A stretch of 64,000 nt of DNA from Pseudarthrobacter sp. SSS035 (lineage in GTDB: Bacteria > Actinomycetota > Actinomycetes > Actinomycetales > Micrococcaceae), in the NCBI RefSeq assembly GCF_023273875.1, contig NZ_CP096882.1, forward strand, positions 124,001 through 188,000, given 5' to 3'. Positions 32,519 to 40,425 of this stretch are shown here, piece by piece. The position numbers and the translations under genes are program-made. How positions within the stretch are numbered: the first letter of the stretch is position 1; each line of letters begins with the position of its first letter. Under the pieces are notes generated by a model. That model had not been told where the DNA came from, did not search any database, and saw only the letters and a list, made by a program, of their open reading frames with translations.

Positions 32519-33859
32519 CTAGAGAATGCCGAGGTTGCGCTGCAGCTCGTAGGGCGTCACCTGGAGCCGGTAGTCCTGCCATTCGGCACGTTTGTTGCGC
32601 AGGAAGTGCTCGAAGACCTGCTCGCCGAGGATCTGGGGCATCAGTTCGGAGTCCTCCATGGACCGGATGGCATCGTGAAGGCTGGCGGGCAGGGGGTCGT
32701 GGCCCATGGCACGGCGCTCGGCGGAGCTCAGTGACCAGACGTCGTCCTCTGCTGCGGCGGGCAGGTCGTAGCCTTCTTCGATCCCCTTAAGCCCGGCCCC
32801 CAGGAGGACGGCGTAGGCAAGGTAGGGGTTCGCTGCCGAATCAATGCCGCGGTATTCGATGCGGGCCGACTGGCCCTTGCCGGGCTTGTACAGCGGGACC
32901 CGGACCAGCGCCGAACGGTTGTTGTGGCCCCAGCTGAGGTAGCTTGGCGCTTCGCCGCCACCCCAGAGCCTCTTGTAGGAGTTTACGAACTGGTTGGTCA
33001 CGGCCGTGAACTCGGGAGCGTGCTTCAGGATGCCTGCGATGAACTGGCGGGCCGTCTTGGAAAGCTGGAATTCGGCGCCCGCCTCGTAAAAAGCGTTGGT
33101 GTCGCCCTCGAACAGCGAGAAGTGGGTGTGCATCCCGGAGCCGGGGTGGTCGGTGAAAGGCTTGGGCATAAACGTGGCGTAGGTTCCCTGCTGGAGGGCC
33201 ACTTCCTTAATCACCGTGCGGAACGTCATGATGTTGTCCGCGGTCTGCAGGGCGTCCGCGTAGCGCAGGTCGATCTCGTTCTGGCCGGGACCGGCTTCAT
33301 GGTGGCTGAACTCAACCGAAATGCCCACGGATTCCAGCATGGTCACGGCCGTGCGGCGGAAATCCTGCGCCACGCCTCCGGGAACGTGATCGAAGTAGCC
33401 GCCCTCGTCAACGGGGATCGGAGCACCGTCGGGCCCGGGCTGCTGGGACTTGAGGAGGTAGAACTCGATCTCCGGGTGCGTGTAGCAGGTGAACCCCATG
33501 TCCGCGGCCTTGGCCAGCGTGCGCTTGAGGACATTGCGCGGATCCGCGGCCGACGGTTCGCCGTCCGGAGTCAGGATGTCGCAGAACATACGCGAGGTCT
33601 GTTCGGTCTCGCCACGCCAGGGCAGGATCTGGAACGTGGACGGATCCGGCTGCGCCAGCATGTCCGACTCAAAAACGCGTGCCAGGCCCTCGATGGCTGA
33701 ACCGTCGAAACCGAGCCCTTCCTCAAACGCACCTTCAACCTCGGCCGGGGCAAGTGCCACAGATTTGAGTGAACCTACGACGTCGGTGAACCACAAACGT
33801 ACGAACCGTACGTCGCGCTCCTCGATTGTGCGCAGGACAAACTCTTGCTGGCGGTCCAT
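32519..33859 (-). CDS. glnA2: glutamine synthetase, GlnA2-type
   Basis: This 446-residue type I glutamine synthetase has the usual length of the actinobacterial GlnA2 group. Motifs are GFDGSAIEGLARVFESDM, EIEFYLLK, GSGMHTHFSLF, HNNRSALVRVP and EYRGIDSAANPY. At the adenylylation loop the protein has DDVWSLSSAERRAMG, with Trp where GlnA1 has Tyr402, so it cannot be adenylylated there. I chose the ATG at 33859 because GGAGAAGAGG precedes it. It is cotranscribed with glnE. Confidence 0.93.
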   Translation of the reverse strand: MDRQQEFVLRTIEERDVRFVRLWFTDVVGSLKSVALAPAEVEGAFEEGLGFDGSAIEGLARVFESDMLAQPDPSTFQILPWRGETEQTSRMFCDILTPDGEPSAADPRNVLKRTLAKAADMGFTCYTHPEIEFYLLKSQQPGPDGAPIPVDEGGYFDHVPGGVAQDFRRTAVTMLESVGISVEFSHHEAGPGQNEIDLRYADALQTADNIMTFRTVIKEVALQQGTYATFMPKPFTDHPGSGMHTHFSLFEGDTNAFYEAGAEFQLSKTARQFIAGILKHAPEFTAVTNQFVNSYKRLWGGGEAPSYLSWGHNNRSALVRVPLYKPGKGQSARIEYRGIDSAANPYLAYAVLLGAGLKGIEEGYDLPAAAEDDVWSLSSAERRAMGHDPLPASLHDAIRSMEDSELMPQILGEQVFEHFLRNKRAEWQDYRLQVTPYELQRNLGIL

Positions 33860-34123
33860 GATGGCCTCTTCTCCGGTCAATCGTTCATGCCCCGGGTCCG
33901 CGGAAGCGGCAGCCGGCAGCAGTTCACCATCACTTTACTAAGCAATCGGCTCCAATGCGGGCGACGGCGCCGCACGTAACACAGCGTTTACACAGCAACC
34001 ATTGACGGCCGCGCCCACAGGTGGCAAAAATGCCCTTGGCGGGCACGTGAATATGACGCGGATCACGGTCCGCCGGCCCGTCTGCGGTGGCTAGGACTGC
34101 TGCTGCCGCATTACGCTCTTGCC

Positions 34124-35029
34124 ATGGCCTCAACCAATAGCTCTGAGTCAAGCGCGTCCGCTGAAGTACACGCACCTTACGGAAACGGACCTGCACCGGT
34201 GCAGCCGCCGTCGTCGGAAGTGAACGCGAAGCCCGCACCCAGGGTGCGTATCCACCACCTGCAGCAGGCCAAGCGGGACGGCAAACGCTTCGCCATGCTG
34301 ACCGCCTACGAGCAGTACAGCGCGGAGATCTTCGACCAGGCCGGCATCGAGGTCCTCCTGGTAGGCGACTCGGCGTCCAACAACGTATTCGGCAACGAGA
34401 CCAGCCTGCCGGTCACGGTGGATGAACTCCTGCCCCTCTGCCGCGCCGTGGCGCGGTCCGCCAAGCGGGCCCTGGTGGTGGCAGACCTGCCGTTCGGCAG
34501 TTATGAAGTCTCGGCGCAGCAGGGTGTGGAAACAGGTGTCCGGTTCCTCAAGGAGGGGCTGGCCCATGCCGTCAAGATCGAGGGCGGAAAATACTACGCG
34601 GAAACCGTCCGGGCCATGGTCCAGGCCGGCGTCCCGGTGATGGCCCATATCGGCTTCACCCCCCAGAGTGAACACGCGCTGGGCGGATACCGGGTCCAGG
34701 GCCGCGGGGATGACGCCCAGCGATTGATTGACGACGCCGTGGCGCTGGTGGAGGCGGGGGCGTTCGCCGTCCTGATGGAAATGGTTCCGGCGGACACTGC
34801 GGCCGCCGTTGACGCGGCGGTCAGTGTGCCGACGGTGGGGATCGGCGCCGGCAAGGCCACCACGGGGCAAGTGCTGGTGTGGCAGGACATGGCCGGGTTC
34901 CGCGGCGGCAAGATGGCGAAGTTCGTCAAACAGTATGCCGACCTGCGCACCACCCTCAGTGACGCGGCGAAGGCGTACGGCGACGACGTCCGGACAGGTC
35001 AGTTCCCCGGACCGGAGCACTCCTTCTAG
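34124..35029 (+). CDS. panB: 3-methyl-2-oxobutanoate hydroxymethyltransferase PanB
   Basis: PanB makes ketopantoate from ketoisovalerate and methylene-tetrahydrofolate, in pantothenate/CoA synthesis. The 301-residue protein has an actinobacterial extra N-terminal tail (about 38 residues), then KRFAMLTAYEQYSAEIFDQA, LLVGDSASNNVFG with the metal-binding Asp82, AVKIEGGKYYAETVRAMV and MAHIGFTPQSEHALGGYRVQ. TVGIGAGKATTGQVLVWQDM follows near the C-terminus. It appears monocistronic. The 264 bases between glnA2 and panB carry no other gene. Confidence 0.95.
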   Translation: MASTNSSESSASAEVHAPYGNGPAPVQPPSSEVNAKPAPRVRIHHLQQAKRDGKRFAMLTAYEQYSAEIFDQAGIEVLLVGDSASNNVFGNETSLPVTVDELLPLCRAVARSAKRALVVADLPFGSYEVSAQQGVETGVRFLKEGLAHAVKIEGGKYYAETVRAMVQAGVPVMAHIGFTPQSEHALGGYRVQGRGDDAQRLIDDAVALVEAGAFAVLMEMVPADTAAAVDAAVSVPTVGIGAGKATTGQVLVWQDMAGFRGGKMAKFVKQYADLRTTLSDAAKAYGDDVRTGQFPGPEHSF

Positions 35030-35031
35030 CG

Positions 35032-35086
35032 ACTGACGCGCTCCCCAAGCTCCCCAAGCTCGCCAGAGGCCCCTCGCGCGTCAGTC
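35032..35086. terminator. inverted repeat between convergent panB and the small SPOR-like gene
   Basis: GACTGACGCG (35032-35041) pairs with CGCGTCAGTC (35077-35086). The repeat straddles the ends of both genes and could act as a bidirectional terminator, though no T-run is present. Confidence 0.45.
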
Positions 35087-35248
35087 TTGGTCGTCCTGCT
35101 TCTCCCACGCGTCGTTGCGGGCCCGGACTTTTTCGAGGGCGTGTTCGGCCTCTTCCCGCGTTTTGTAGGGGCCGATCAGCTGGCTCCAGTCTGAGAGGGC
35201 GTCCTCTTCCACCTCGTGGGTGTTCACGTTGTACCAGTACTCAGTCAT
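35081..35248 (-). CDS. 55-residue SPOR-like hypothetical protein
   Basis: This short gene (55 residues) is preceded by a strong GGAGGA ribosome site. The product starts MTEYWYNVNTHEVEEDALSD and continues WSQLIGPYKTREEAEHALEK, then VRARNDAWEKQDDQD. The phrase IGPYKTREEAEHAL is typical of small SPOR-like actinobacterial proteins often found beside map. It has no membrane segment and is acidic. The role is unknown. It lies 119 bases upstream of map on the other strand. Confidence 0.82.
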   Translation of the reverse strand: MTEYWYNVNTHEVEEDALSDWSQLIGPYKTREEAEHALEKVRARNDAWEKQDDQD

Positions 35249-35367
35249 CGGTCCTCCTCGTTCCAGCTGGCCAGGCCCTGCCGTGATCCACGTAACTTAA
35301 ACGTGGATGCGGACAGCTTGGGGCTTCCAGTTACTTGGCCTAATGCGGTGCCTTATATGATCAATCT

Positions 35368-36246
35368 ATGCCTTCCCTAGCCTCGACTGCACCCACCGGC
35401 ACCCTTACCCGCGGAACCGTCAGCCCGCAGCTCCCCGTTCCCGCGTCCATCCCGCGCCCGGAATACGTAGGCAAGCCCGGCCCGGCCAAGTTCACCGGCT
35501 CCGAGATCAAATCCGCCGAGACCGTTGAGAAAATCCGGATCGCCAGCCGGATCGCCGCACAGGCCATCGTTGAGGTGGGCAAGCACATCAGGCCCGGCGT
35601 TACCACCGACCAGTTGGACAAGGTGGGTCACGAATTCCTGCTGGAACACAAGGCCTACCCGTCCACGCTTGGCTACCGCGGGTTCCCGAAGTCCCTGTGC
35701 TCGTCGCTGAATGAAGTGATCTGCCACGGCATCCCGGACAGCACCGTGGTCCAGGACGGCGACATCCTCAACATCGACATCACCGCTTTTATCAACGGAG
35801 TCCACGGCGACACGAACCACACCTTCCTGGTGGGCGACGTCGACGACGAGTCCCGCCTGCTGGTGGAGCGCACCCGGGAATCCCTCAACCGGGCCATCAA
35901 AGCCGTGGCTCCCGGCCGGGAGATCAACGTGATCGGCCGGGCCATCCAGTCCTACGCCAAGCGTTTCGGCTACGGCGTCGTGCGGGACTTCACGGGCCAC
36001 GGCGTGGGCGAAGCGTTCCATACGGGCCTGATCATCCCGCACTACGATGCGGCGCCGGCCTACAACACAGTCATCGAGGCCGGCATGGTGTTCACCATCG
36101 AACCCATGCTGACCCTCGGCACCATCGAATGGGACATGTGGGAGGACGACTGGACAGTTGTCACCCGCGACCACAAGCGGACCGCCCAGTTTGAGCACAC
36201 ACTGCTGGTGACAGAATCCGGCGCCGAAATCCTCACGCTCCCCTGA
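35368..36246 (+). CDS. map: methionine aminopeptidase, type I
   Basis: This enzyme removes the initiator methionine from new proteins. The 292-residue protein has all five metal ligands: Asp137 (LNIDITAF), Asp148 (HGDTNHTF), His211 (TGHGVG), Glu245 (TIEPML) and Glu276 (QFEHTLL). The N-terminal extension (about 40 residues with RPEYVGKPGP) has the PxxP-type linker of mycobacterial MetAP1c. ppgK follows 56 bases later on the same strand. Confidence 0.96.
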   Translation: MPSLASTAPTGTLTRGTVSPQLPVPASIPRPEYVGKPGPAKFTGSEIKSAETVEKIRIASRIAAQAIVEVGKHIRPGVTTDQLDKVGHEFLLEHKAYPSTLGYRGFPKSLCSSLNEVICHGIPDSTVVQDGDILNIDITAFINGVHGDTNHTFLVGDVDDESRLLVERTRESLNRAIKAVAPGREINVIGRAIQSYAKRFGYGVVRDFTGHGVGEAFHTGLIIPHYDAAPAYNTVIEAGMVFTIEPMLTLGTIEWDMWEDDWTVVTRDHKRTAQFEHTLLVTESGAEILTLP

Positions 36247-36302
36247 AATTTTTCCGGTCAGCCGCCCGGCCGACCTGCCGCCCTGCCACGAACGGAACAA
36301 CA

Positions 36303-37106
36303 TTGGCCAAGAAGGACGAGAAGTCGCACAAGAACGCCCCGCTGATCGGCATTGACATCGGCGGTACGGGAATCAAGGGCGGCATTGTCGACCTGAAAAA
36401 AGGCAAGCTGCTGGGTGAGCGGTTCCGCGTGGCTACGCCCCAGCCCGCCACCCCTGAGGCCGTAGCCGACGTCGTGGCGCAGGTGGTTGCCGAGCTTTCA
36501 AGCCGCCCGGAGGCTCCGGCCGCGGATTCGCCCGTGGGCGTCACCTTCCCCGGCATCATCCAGCATGGCGTGGTCCATTCGGCGGCCAATGTGGACAAGA
36601 CCTGGCTCCAAACCGACATTGATGCATTGCTGACCGCACGCCTTGGCCGCCCGGTGGAGGTCATTAACGACGCCGACGCCGCCGGGCTGGCGGAGGCCCG
36701 GTTTGGTGCGGGTCAGGGGGTGGATGGCACTGTCCTGGTGATCACCCTGGGCACCGGAATCGGCTCAGCATTCATCTTCGATGGCCGCCTGGTCCCCAAC
36801 GCAGAACTGGGGCACCTGGAGATCGACGGCTTTGACGCCGAAAGCAAAGCCTCAGCCGTGGCCCGCGAAAGGGACGGACTGAGCTGGGAGGAATACAGCG
36901 TGCTGCTGCAGCGCTACTTCTCGCACGTCGAGTTCCTGTTCTCGCCCGAGCTGTTCATCGTGGGCGGTGGCATCTCCAAGCGTGCAGACGAATACCTGCC
37001 GCACATGAAACTGCGCACCCCGATTGTGCCTGCCGAACTCAAGAATGAGGCCGGGATCGTCGGTGCCGCCGTCGAAATTGCCATTAAGCACAAGCTCACA
37101 AAATAG
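36303..37106 (+). CDS. ppgK: polyphosphate glucokinase
   Basis: This ROK-family kinase phosphorylates glucose using polyphosphate or ATP, and is typical of actinobacteria. The 267-residue protein has LIGIDIGGTGIKGGIVDL (phosphate-binding), PVGVTFPGIIQHGVVHSAAN, EVINDADAAGLAEARFG (catalytic Asp), VLVITLGTGIGSAFIFDG and LGHLEIDGFDAESKAS. The TTG start at 36303 follows GAACGGAACAACA, which is a modest ribosome site. It probably shares a transcript with map. A GC-rich bidirectional hairpin follows before nrdR. Confidence 0.94.
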   Translation: MAKKDEKSHKNAPLIGIDIGGTGIKGGIVDLKKGKLLGERFRVATPQPATPEAVADVVAQVVAELSSRPEAPAADSPVGVTFPGIIQHGVVHSAANVDKTWLQTDIDALLTARLGRPVEVINDADAAGLAEARFGAGQGVDGTVLVITLGTGIGSAFIFDGRLVPNAELGHLEIDGFDAESKASAVARERDGLSWEEYSVLLQRYFSHVEFLFSPELFIVGGGISKRADEYLPHMKLRTPIVPAELKNEAGIVGAAVEIAIKHKLTK

Positions 37107-37139
37107 CGGTGGCTGACCGGCGCCGAGGGGCAGCCGGTG

Positions 37140-37176
37140 CCGGTGGTGGCGGCTTCCCCTCCGCGGCCACCACCGG
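37140..37176. terminator. bidirectional hairpin between ppgK and nrdR
   Basis: CCGGTGGTGGC pairs with GGCCACCACCGG across a 14-base loop. It sits between the convergent gene ends and lacks a clear T-run on either side. Confidence 0.6.
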
Positions 37177-37179
37177 AGC

Positions 37180-37686
37180 TTACAGGGGGCTCTTTTCGGA
37201 GCTCTTCGCGGGCGCCGCCGCGGGTTGCGTGCCTTCTTCCACGGACTCGTGGCGGAGCAGGGCAATGGCGGTCTCGAAGTCCTCAAGGGATTCGAAGGCC
37301 TGGTACACGCTGGCAAAACGCAGGTAGGCCACCTGGTCAAGCTTCTGCAGCGGACCAAGGATGATCAGGCCGACTTCATGGGCGTCGATCTCGGCCGCGC
37401 CTGAGGCACGGATCTGCTCCTCCACCTCCTGGGCAAGGAGCGCCAGGTCGTCTTCGCTGACCGGCCGGCCCTGGCATGCCTTGCGCACGCCGTTGATGAC
37501 CTTGCTGCGGCTGAAGGGTTCGCCCACTCCGGAGCGTTTGATCACCGAAAGGCTGGTGGTTTCCACGGTGGTGAACCTGCGGCCGCATTCCGGGCACTGC
37601 CGGCGGCGGCGGATGGCCGAGCCGTCATCTGCCATGCGGCTGTCCACAACACGGGAGTCAGGATTGCGGCAAAATGGACAGTACAT
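37180..37686 (-). CDS. nrdR: transcriptional repressor NrdR
   Basis: NrdR senses ATP/dATP and represses ribonucleotide reductase genes. The 168-residue protein has the N-terminal zinc ribbon (Cys3, Cys6 in MYCPFC and Cys31, Cys34 in QCPECGRRFTT) and an ATP-cone domain (about 46-136, VIKRSGVGEPFSRSKVINGV). The Ser/Ala-rich tail is not conserved. Two NrdR-type boxes lie upstream of its own start, suggesting autoregulation. No nrd gene is in the window. Confidence 0.96.
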   Translation of the reverse strand: MYCPFCRNPDSRVVDSRMADDGSAIRRRRQCPECGRRFTTVETTSLSVIKRSGVGEPFSRSKVINGVRKACQGRPVSEDDLALLAQEVEEQIRASGAAEIDAHEVGLIILGPLQKLDQVAYLRFASVYQAFESLEDFETAIALLRHESVEEGTQPAAAPAKSSEKSPL

Positions 37687-37761
37687 GGTGTCCCCTCCCT
37701 CGATGTCTGCCGGCGCCGATGTTTCCGGCCCCGGCGGACCTCTCCGCCTCTCAGTTTACGA

Positions 37762-37803
37762 CTACATGTAGCGGAATAACAATCCTGTAATTACCGCATG
37801 TAG
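37762..37803 (-). promoter_or_regulatory. tandem NrdR-box-like sites upstream of nrdR
   Basis: CTACATGTAG (37762-37771) and CGCATGTAG (37795-37803) share the CATGTAG core. Their centres are 32 bases apart, about three helical turns, the spacing typical of paired NrdR boxes. They lie 76-117 bases upstream of the nrdR start on the minus strand. Confidence 0.6.
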
Positions 37804-37838
37804 TGGTGCCCGCAGCCGGCCCCGCGAGGCCTGCTGCG

Positions 37839-39215
37839 TCAGTTGGCCTCGCGGAAGCGTGCCGTGACCGCCTCACCGTGCGCCGGCAGGTCCTCGGCAC
37901 CGGACAGGCTCACGATGTGGCCGCTGACTTCCTGCAGCGCGGCCCGGCTGTAGTTGATGACCTGGATGGCGCGCAGGAACGTGGTGACGTTCAGTCCGGA
38001 GGAAAACGCCGCGGTCCCGCTGGTGGGCAGGACGTGGTTGGAGCCGGCGCAGTAGTCGCCCAGGCTGACAGGGCTGTAGTCCCCCACAAAAATCGCCCCG
38101 GCGTTCCGGATCCGGGCAGCTACCGCCGGCGCGTCGGCGGTCATGATTTCAAGGTGTTCAGCGGCGTAGGCGTCGCAGGCGGCGATGCCCTGTGCCAGGT
38201 CCTCCACCAGGACAACTCCCGACTGCGGGCCGGACAGCGCCTCGCATACACGCGCGGAGTGCTTGGTGCCGGCCGCCTGCCGGTCCAGTTCGGTGCGGAC
38301 TGCCGCGGCCAGGTCCTCCGAGTCCGTGATGAGCACGGAAGCTGCCTGGGGGTCGTGCTCGGCCTGGCTGATCAGGTCTGCCGCCACCAGAGCAGGTTGC
38401 GCCGTTGCATCAGCCAGGATGGCGATTTCGGTGGTCCCCGCCTCGGAATCGATTCCCACCACACCCTTGACCAGGCGCTTCGCCGTAGCCACAAAAATGT
38501 TCCCCGGACCCGTGACTACATCAACAGGCTCCAGCGCCGGCCCGGCGTCATGTGCCGGCACACCGTAGGCGAACGCAGCGATGGCCTGGGCCCCGCCGAT
38601 GGCGTAGACCTCGTCGATGCCGAGCAGGGCCGCTGCCGCGAGGATGGTGGGGTGCGGGAGGCCGCCGAAATCTTTCTGCGGCGGCGATGCCAGGGCGATG
38701 GACTGCACTCCCGCAGCCAGCGCCGGGACGACATTCATGATGACGGACGACGGGTAGACGGCGAGGCCACCGGGGACGTACAGGCCGACCCTTGATACCG
38801 GCACCCAGTTCTGGCTCACCAGCGCACCGTCGCCGAGTTCGACGTCGAGATCCCGCGGCCGCTGCCCGTCCGCAAAGCGCCGGGCCCGGCTGATGGATTC
38901 TTCCAGCGCGCTGCGTACCGCCGGATCCAGCTCCGCCAGCGCCCGGGCCATCGACGCTGCCGGGACGCGGGGGTGGACCTGCTGGACGCCGTCGAAACGG
39001 AGTGCCAGGTCGCTGAGGGCTGAGAAGCCGTCCTCGCGGACGGCTTTGATGATGTCCACCACCTTCTGTTCCGCATCCGCCATAGTGTGCTGCCGGGCGC
39101 GGGGAACAGCGGCGCGCAAACCGGCAAGTGTCAGGCCCCTGCCTCGAAGGTCGACCGTCCGGAAGGTGACGGCGGCGGCAGGCGAGGTGGCAGGAAGTTC
39201 AGGAGAAATGGTCAC
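37839..39215 (-). CDS. hisD: histidinol dehydrogenase HisD
   Basis: HisD carries out the last two oxidation steps of histidine synthesis. The 458-residue protein shows VGLYVPGGLAVYPSSVIMNV, TGPGNIFVATAKRLV, IDSEAGTTEIAILAD, the segment DLISQAEHDPQAASVLI with the zinc-binding Gln and His, and YAAEHLEIM with Glu/His. It is not beside other his genes in this window. The small membrane protein gene lies nine bases upstream. Confidence 0.96.
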   Translation of the reverse strand: MTISPELPATSPAAAVTFRTVDLRGRGLTLAGLRAAVPRARQHTMADAEQKVVDIIKAVREDGFSALSDLALRFDGVQQVHPRVPAASMARALAELDPAVRSALEESISRARRFADGQRPRDLDVELGDGALVSQNWVPVSRVGLYVPGGLAVYPSSVIMNVVPALAAGVQSIALASPPQKDFGGLPHPTILAAAALLGIDEVYAIGGAQAIAAFAYGVPAHDAGPALEPVDVVTGPGNIFVATAKRLVKGVVGIDSEAGTTEIAILADATAQPALVAADLISQAEHDPQAASVLITDSEDLAAAVRTELDRQAAGTKHSARVCEALSGPQSGVVLVEDLAQGIAACDAYAAEHLEIMTADAPAVAARIRNAGAIFVGDYSPVSLGDYCAGSNHVLPTSGTAAFSSGLNVTTFLRAIQVINYSRAALQEVSGHIVSLSGAEDLPAHGEAVTARFREAN

Positions 39216-39224
39216 CGGTCCATT

Positions 39225-39758
39225 TTACGCGCCGGGCGCAGTGCCTTCGGCTACCGGCGTGCCTGCACTCCCCGGCCCGCTCCTGAGCAGGTTTATCAGG
39301 CTCAGGACAAACACGGACGTGGCAGTCGCGGCCGGCCACAGGATCAGCACCGGCAGGGACCGGAGCGAGAACGCGACGCTGGCATTGACAGACGTATCTG
39401 CGGGGCCGCCCCACAGCTGGCCCGCAAGCACGCCGGTCAGCCACGCGATCAGGGCGCCGCCCAGCCCGCCGGCCAGGCCCAGGAGGAAGGCCACCTGCGC
39501 ATCGCTGCCGCCTTTATCGGTCAGGAAGACAGCCACCAGGCACCCTGCAAACACACAAAGCCCAGCCAGGGTGAGGTCCCTGAGCAGCCATACCTCCGGA
39601 TTGGTCCCGTCGGCCAGGGCGGGGTTGCCCGTGATCAGGTTCATCCCCCCTGGGGCGAGCAGCCACCACAGCAGGCCGACGGGAACACCACCGGCGGCAG
39701 CAGCGGCAAACCATTTCCACGGCAGCCGGGAAGACCGGTGGCTGATGTGTTCTCTCAT
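39225..39758 (-). CDS. membrane protein of unknown function
   Basis: This 177-residue protein has four hydrophobic segments (KWFAAAAAGGVPVGLLWWLL; LTLAGLCVFAGCLVAVFL; AFLLGLAGGLGGALIAWLTG; LPVLILWPAATATSVFVLSL). The loop after the first helix is extracytoplasmic-looking (APGGMNLITGNPALADGTNP). The topology recalls small actinobacterial membrane proteins such as DUF2567, but I cannot confirm the family. Its stop lies nine bases before the hisD start, so the two may be cotranscribed. Confidence 0.7.
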   Translation of the reverse strand: MREHISHRSSRLPWKWFAAAAAGGVPVGLLWWLLAPGGMNLITGNPALADGTNPEVWLLRDLTLAGLCVFAGCLVAVFLTDKGGSDAQVAFLLGLAGGLGGALIAWLTGVLAGQLWGGPADTSVNASVAFSLRSLPVLILWPAATATSVFVLSLINLLRSGPGSAGTPVAEGTAPGA

Positions 39759-39917
39759 GAAACAAACCTTAACAAATGTTGTGTGTGGCCGGTCCGATGA
39801 CGTGGGCAGTCTGGACAGATGACGTGCCGGGTCAAGCGATTGCTCCCTGTCCGGCGGGGACTAATACCCTTAAGGAAGAGTCCATTTCAGCCTGCTTTTC
39901 AGGGAGCAAATCTCAAG

Positions 39918-40415
39918 ATGACAGACAAAACGCCGTTCGAGGGCACGTTCAAGGAAATGTTCCGGCGGCATGCTGCCGGGGTCGCCATCATCACCGTGAA
40001 CTACCAGGGCGAGCCCTACGGCTTTACCGCCACGTCCGTGGCGTCGCTGTCCGCACAGCCGCCGCGTTTCACTTTCAACATGGCCCGCAGTTCAAGTTCC
40101 TGGCCCGCCGTGGCCAACGCCACCCACCTCGGCGTCCACATGCTGGGCCTGGAAAACCAGGCGCTGGCGGACCGTTTCGCGCGTACCAAGGACAGGTTCG
40201 GCGGGGACCACTGGGAAGTTGGCCCGCACGAGGTCCCGATCCTCAAAGACGTCGCCGGCTGGCTGATCGGCAAGATCCAGATGCGGCTCTCCTTCGAGAA
40301 CAATGCCGTGGTGGTGGTTGAAGTTGTGGCCGGCGAAGTGGGCGACGACGGTTCGCCGCTCCTGTACCACGCCGGCGGCTATGGCCAGCCTGTCCCGCTG
40401 GACTACGAGATCTAG
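39918..40415 (+). CDS. flavin reductase family protein (FMN-binding)
   Basis: This 165-residue split-barrel flavoprotein begins FKEMFRRHAAGVAIITVNYQ, then YGFTATSVASLSAQPPRFTF with the typical T-x-(T/S)-S flavin phosphate segment. ATHLGVHMLGLENQALADRF comes next. Relatives reduce FMN/FAD for two-component monooxygenases, and the partner is not visible here. I chose the ATG at 39918 because the frame to 39819 contains no domain. It converges with dnaE, ten bases apart. Confidence 0.9.
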   Translation: MTDKTPFEGTFKEMFRRHAAGVAIITVNYQGEPYGFTATSVASLSAQPPRFTFNMARSSSSWPAVANATHLGVHMLGLENQALADRFARTKDRFGGDHWEVGPHEVPILKDVAGWLIGKIQMRLSFENNAVVVVEVVAGEVGDDGSPLLYHAGGYGQPVPLDYEI

Positions 40416-40425
40416 TTACCGGAAC

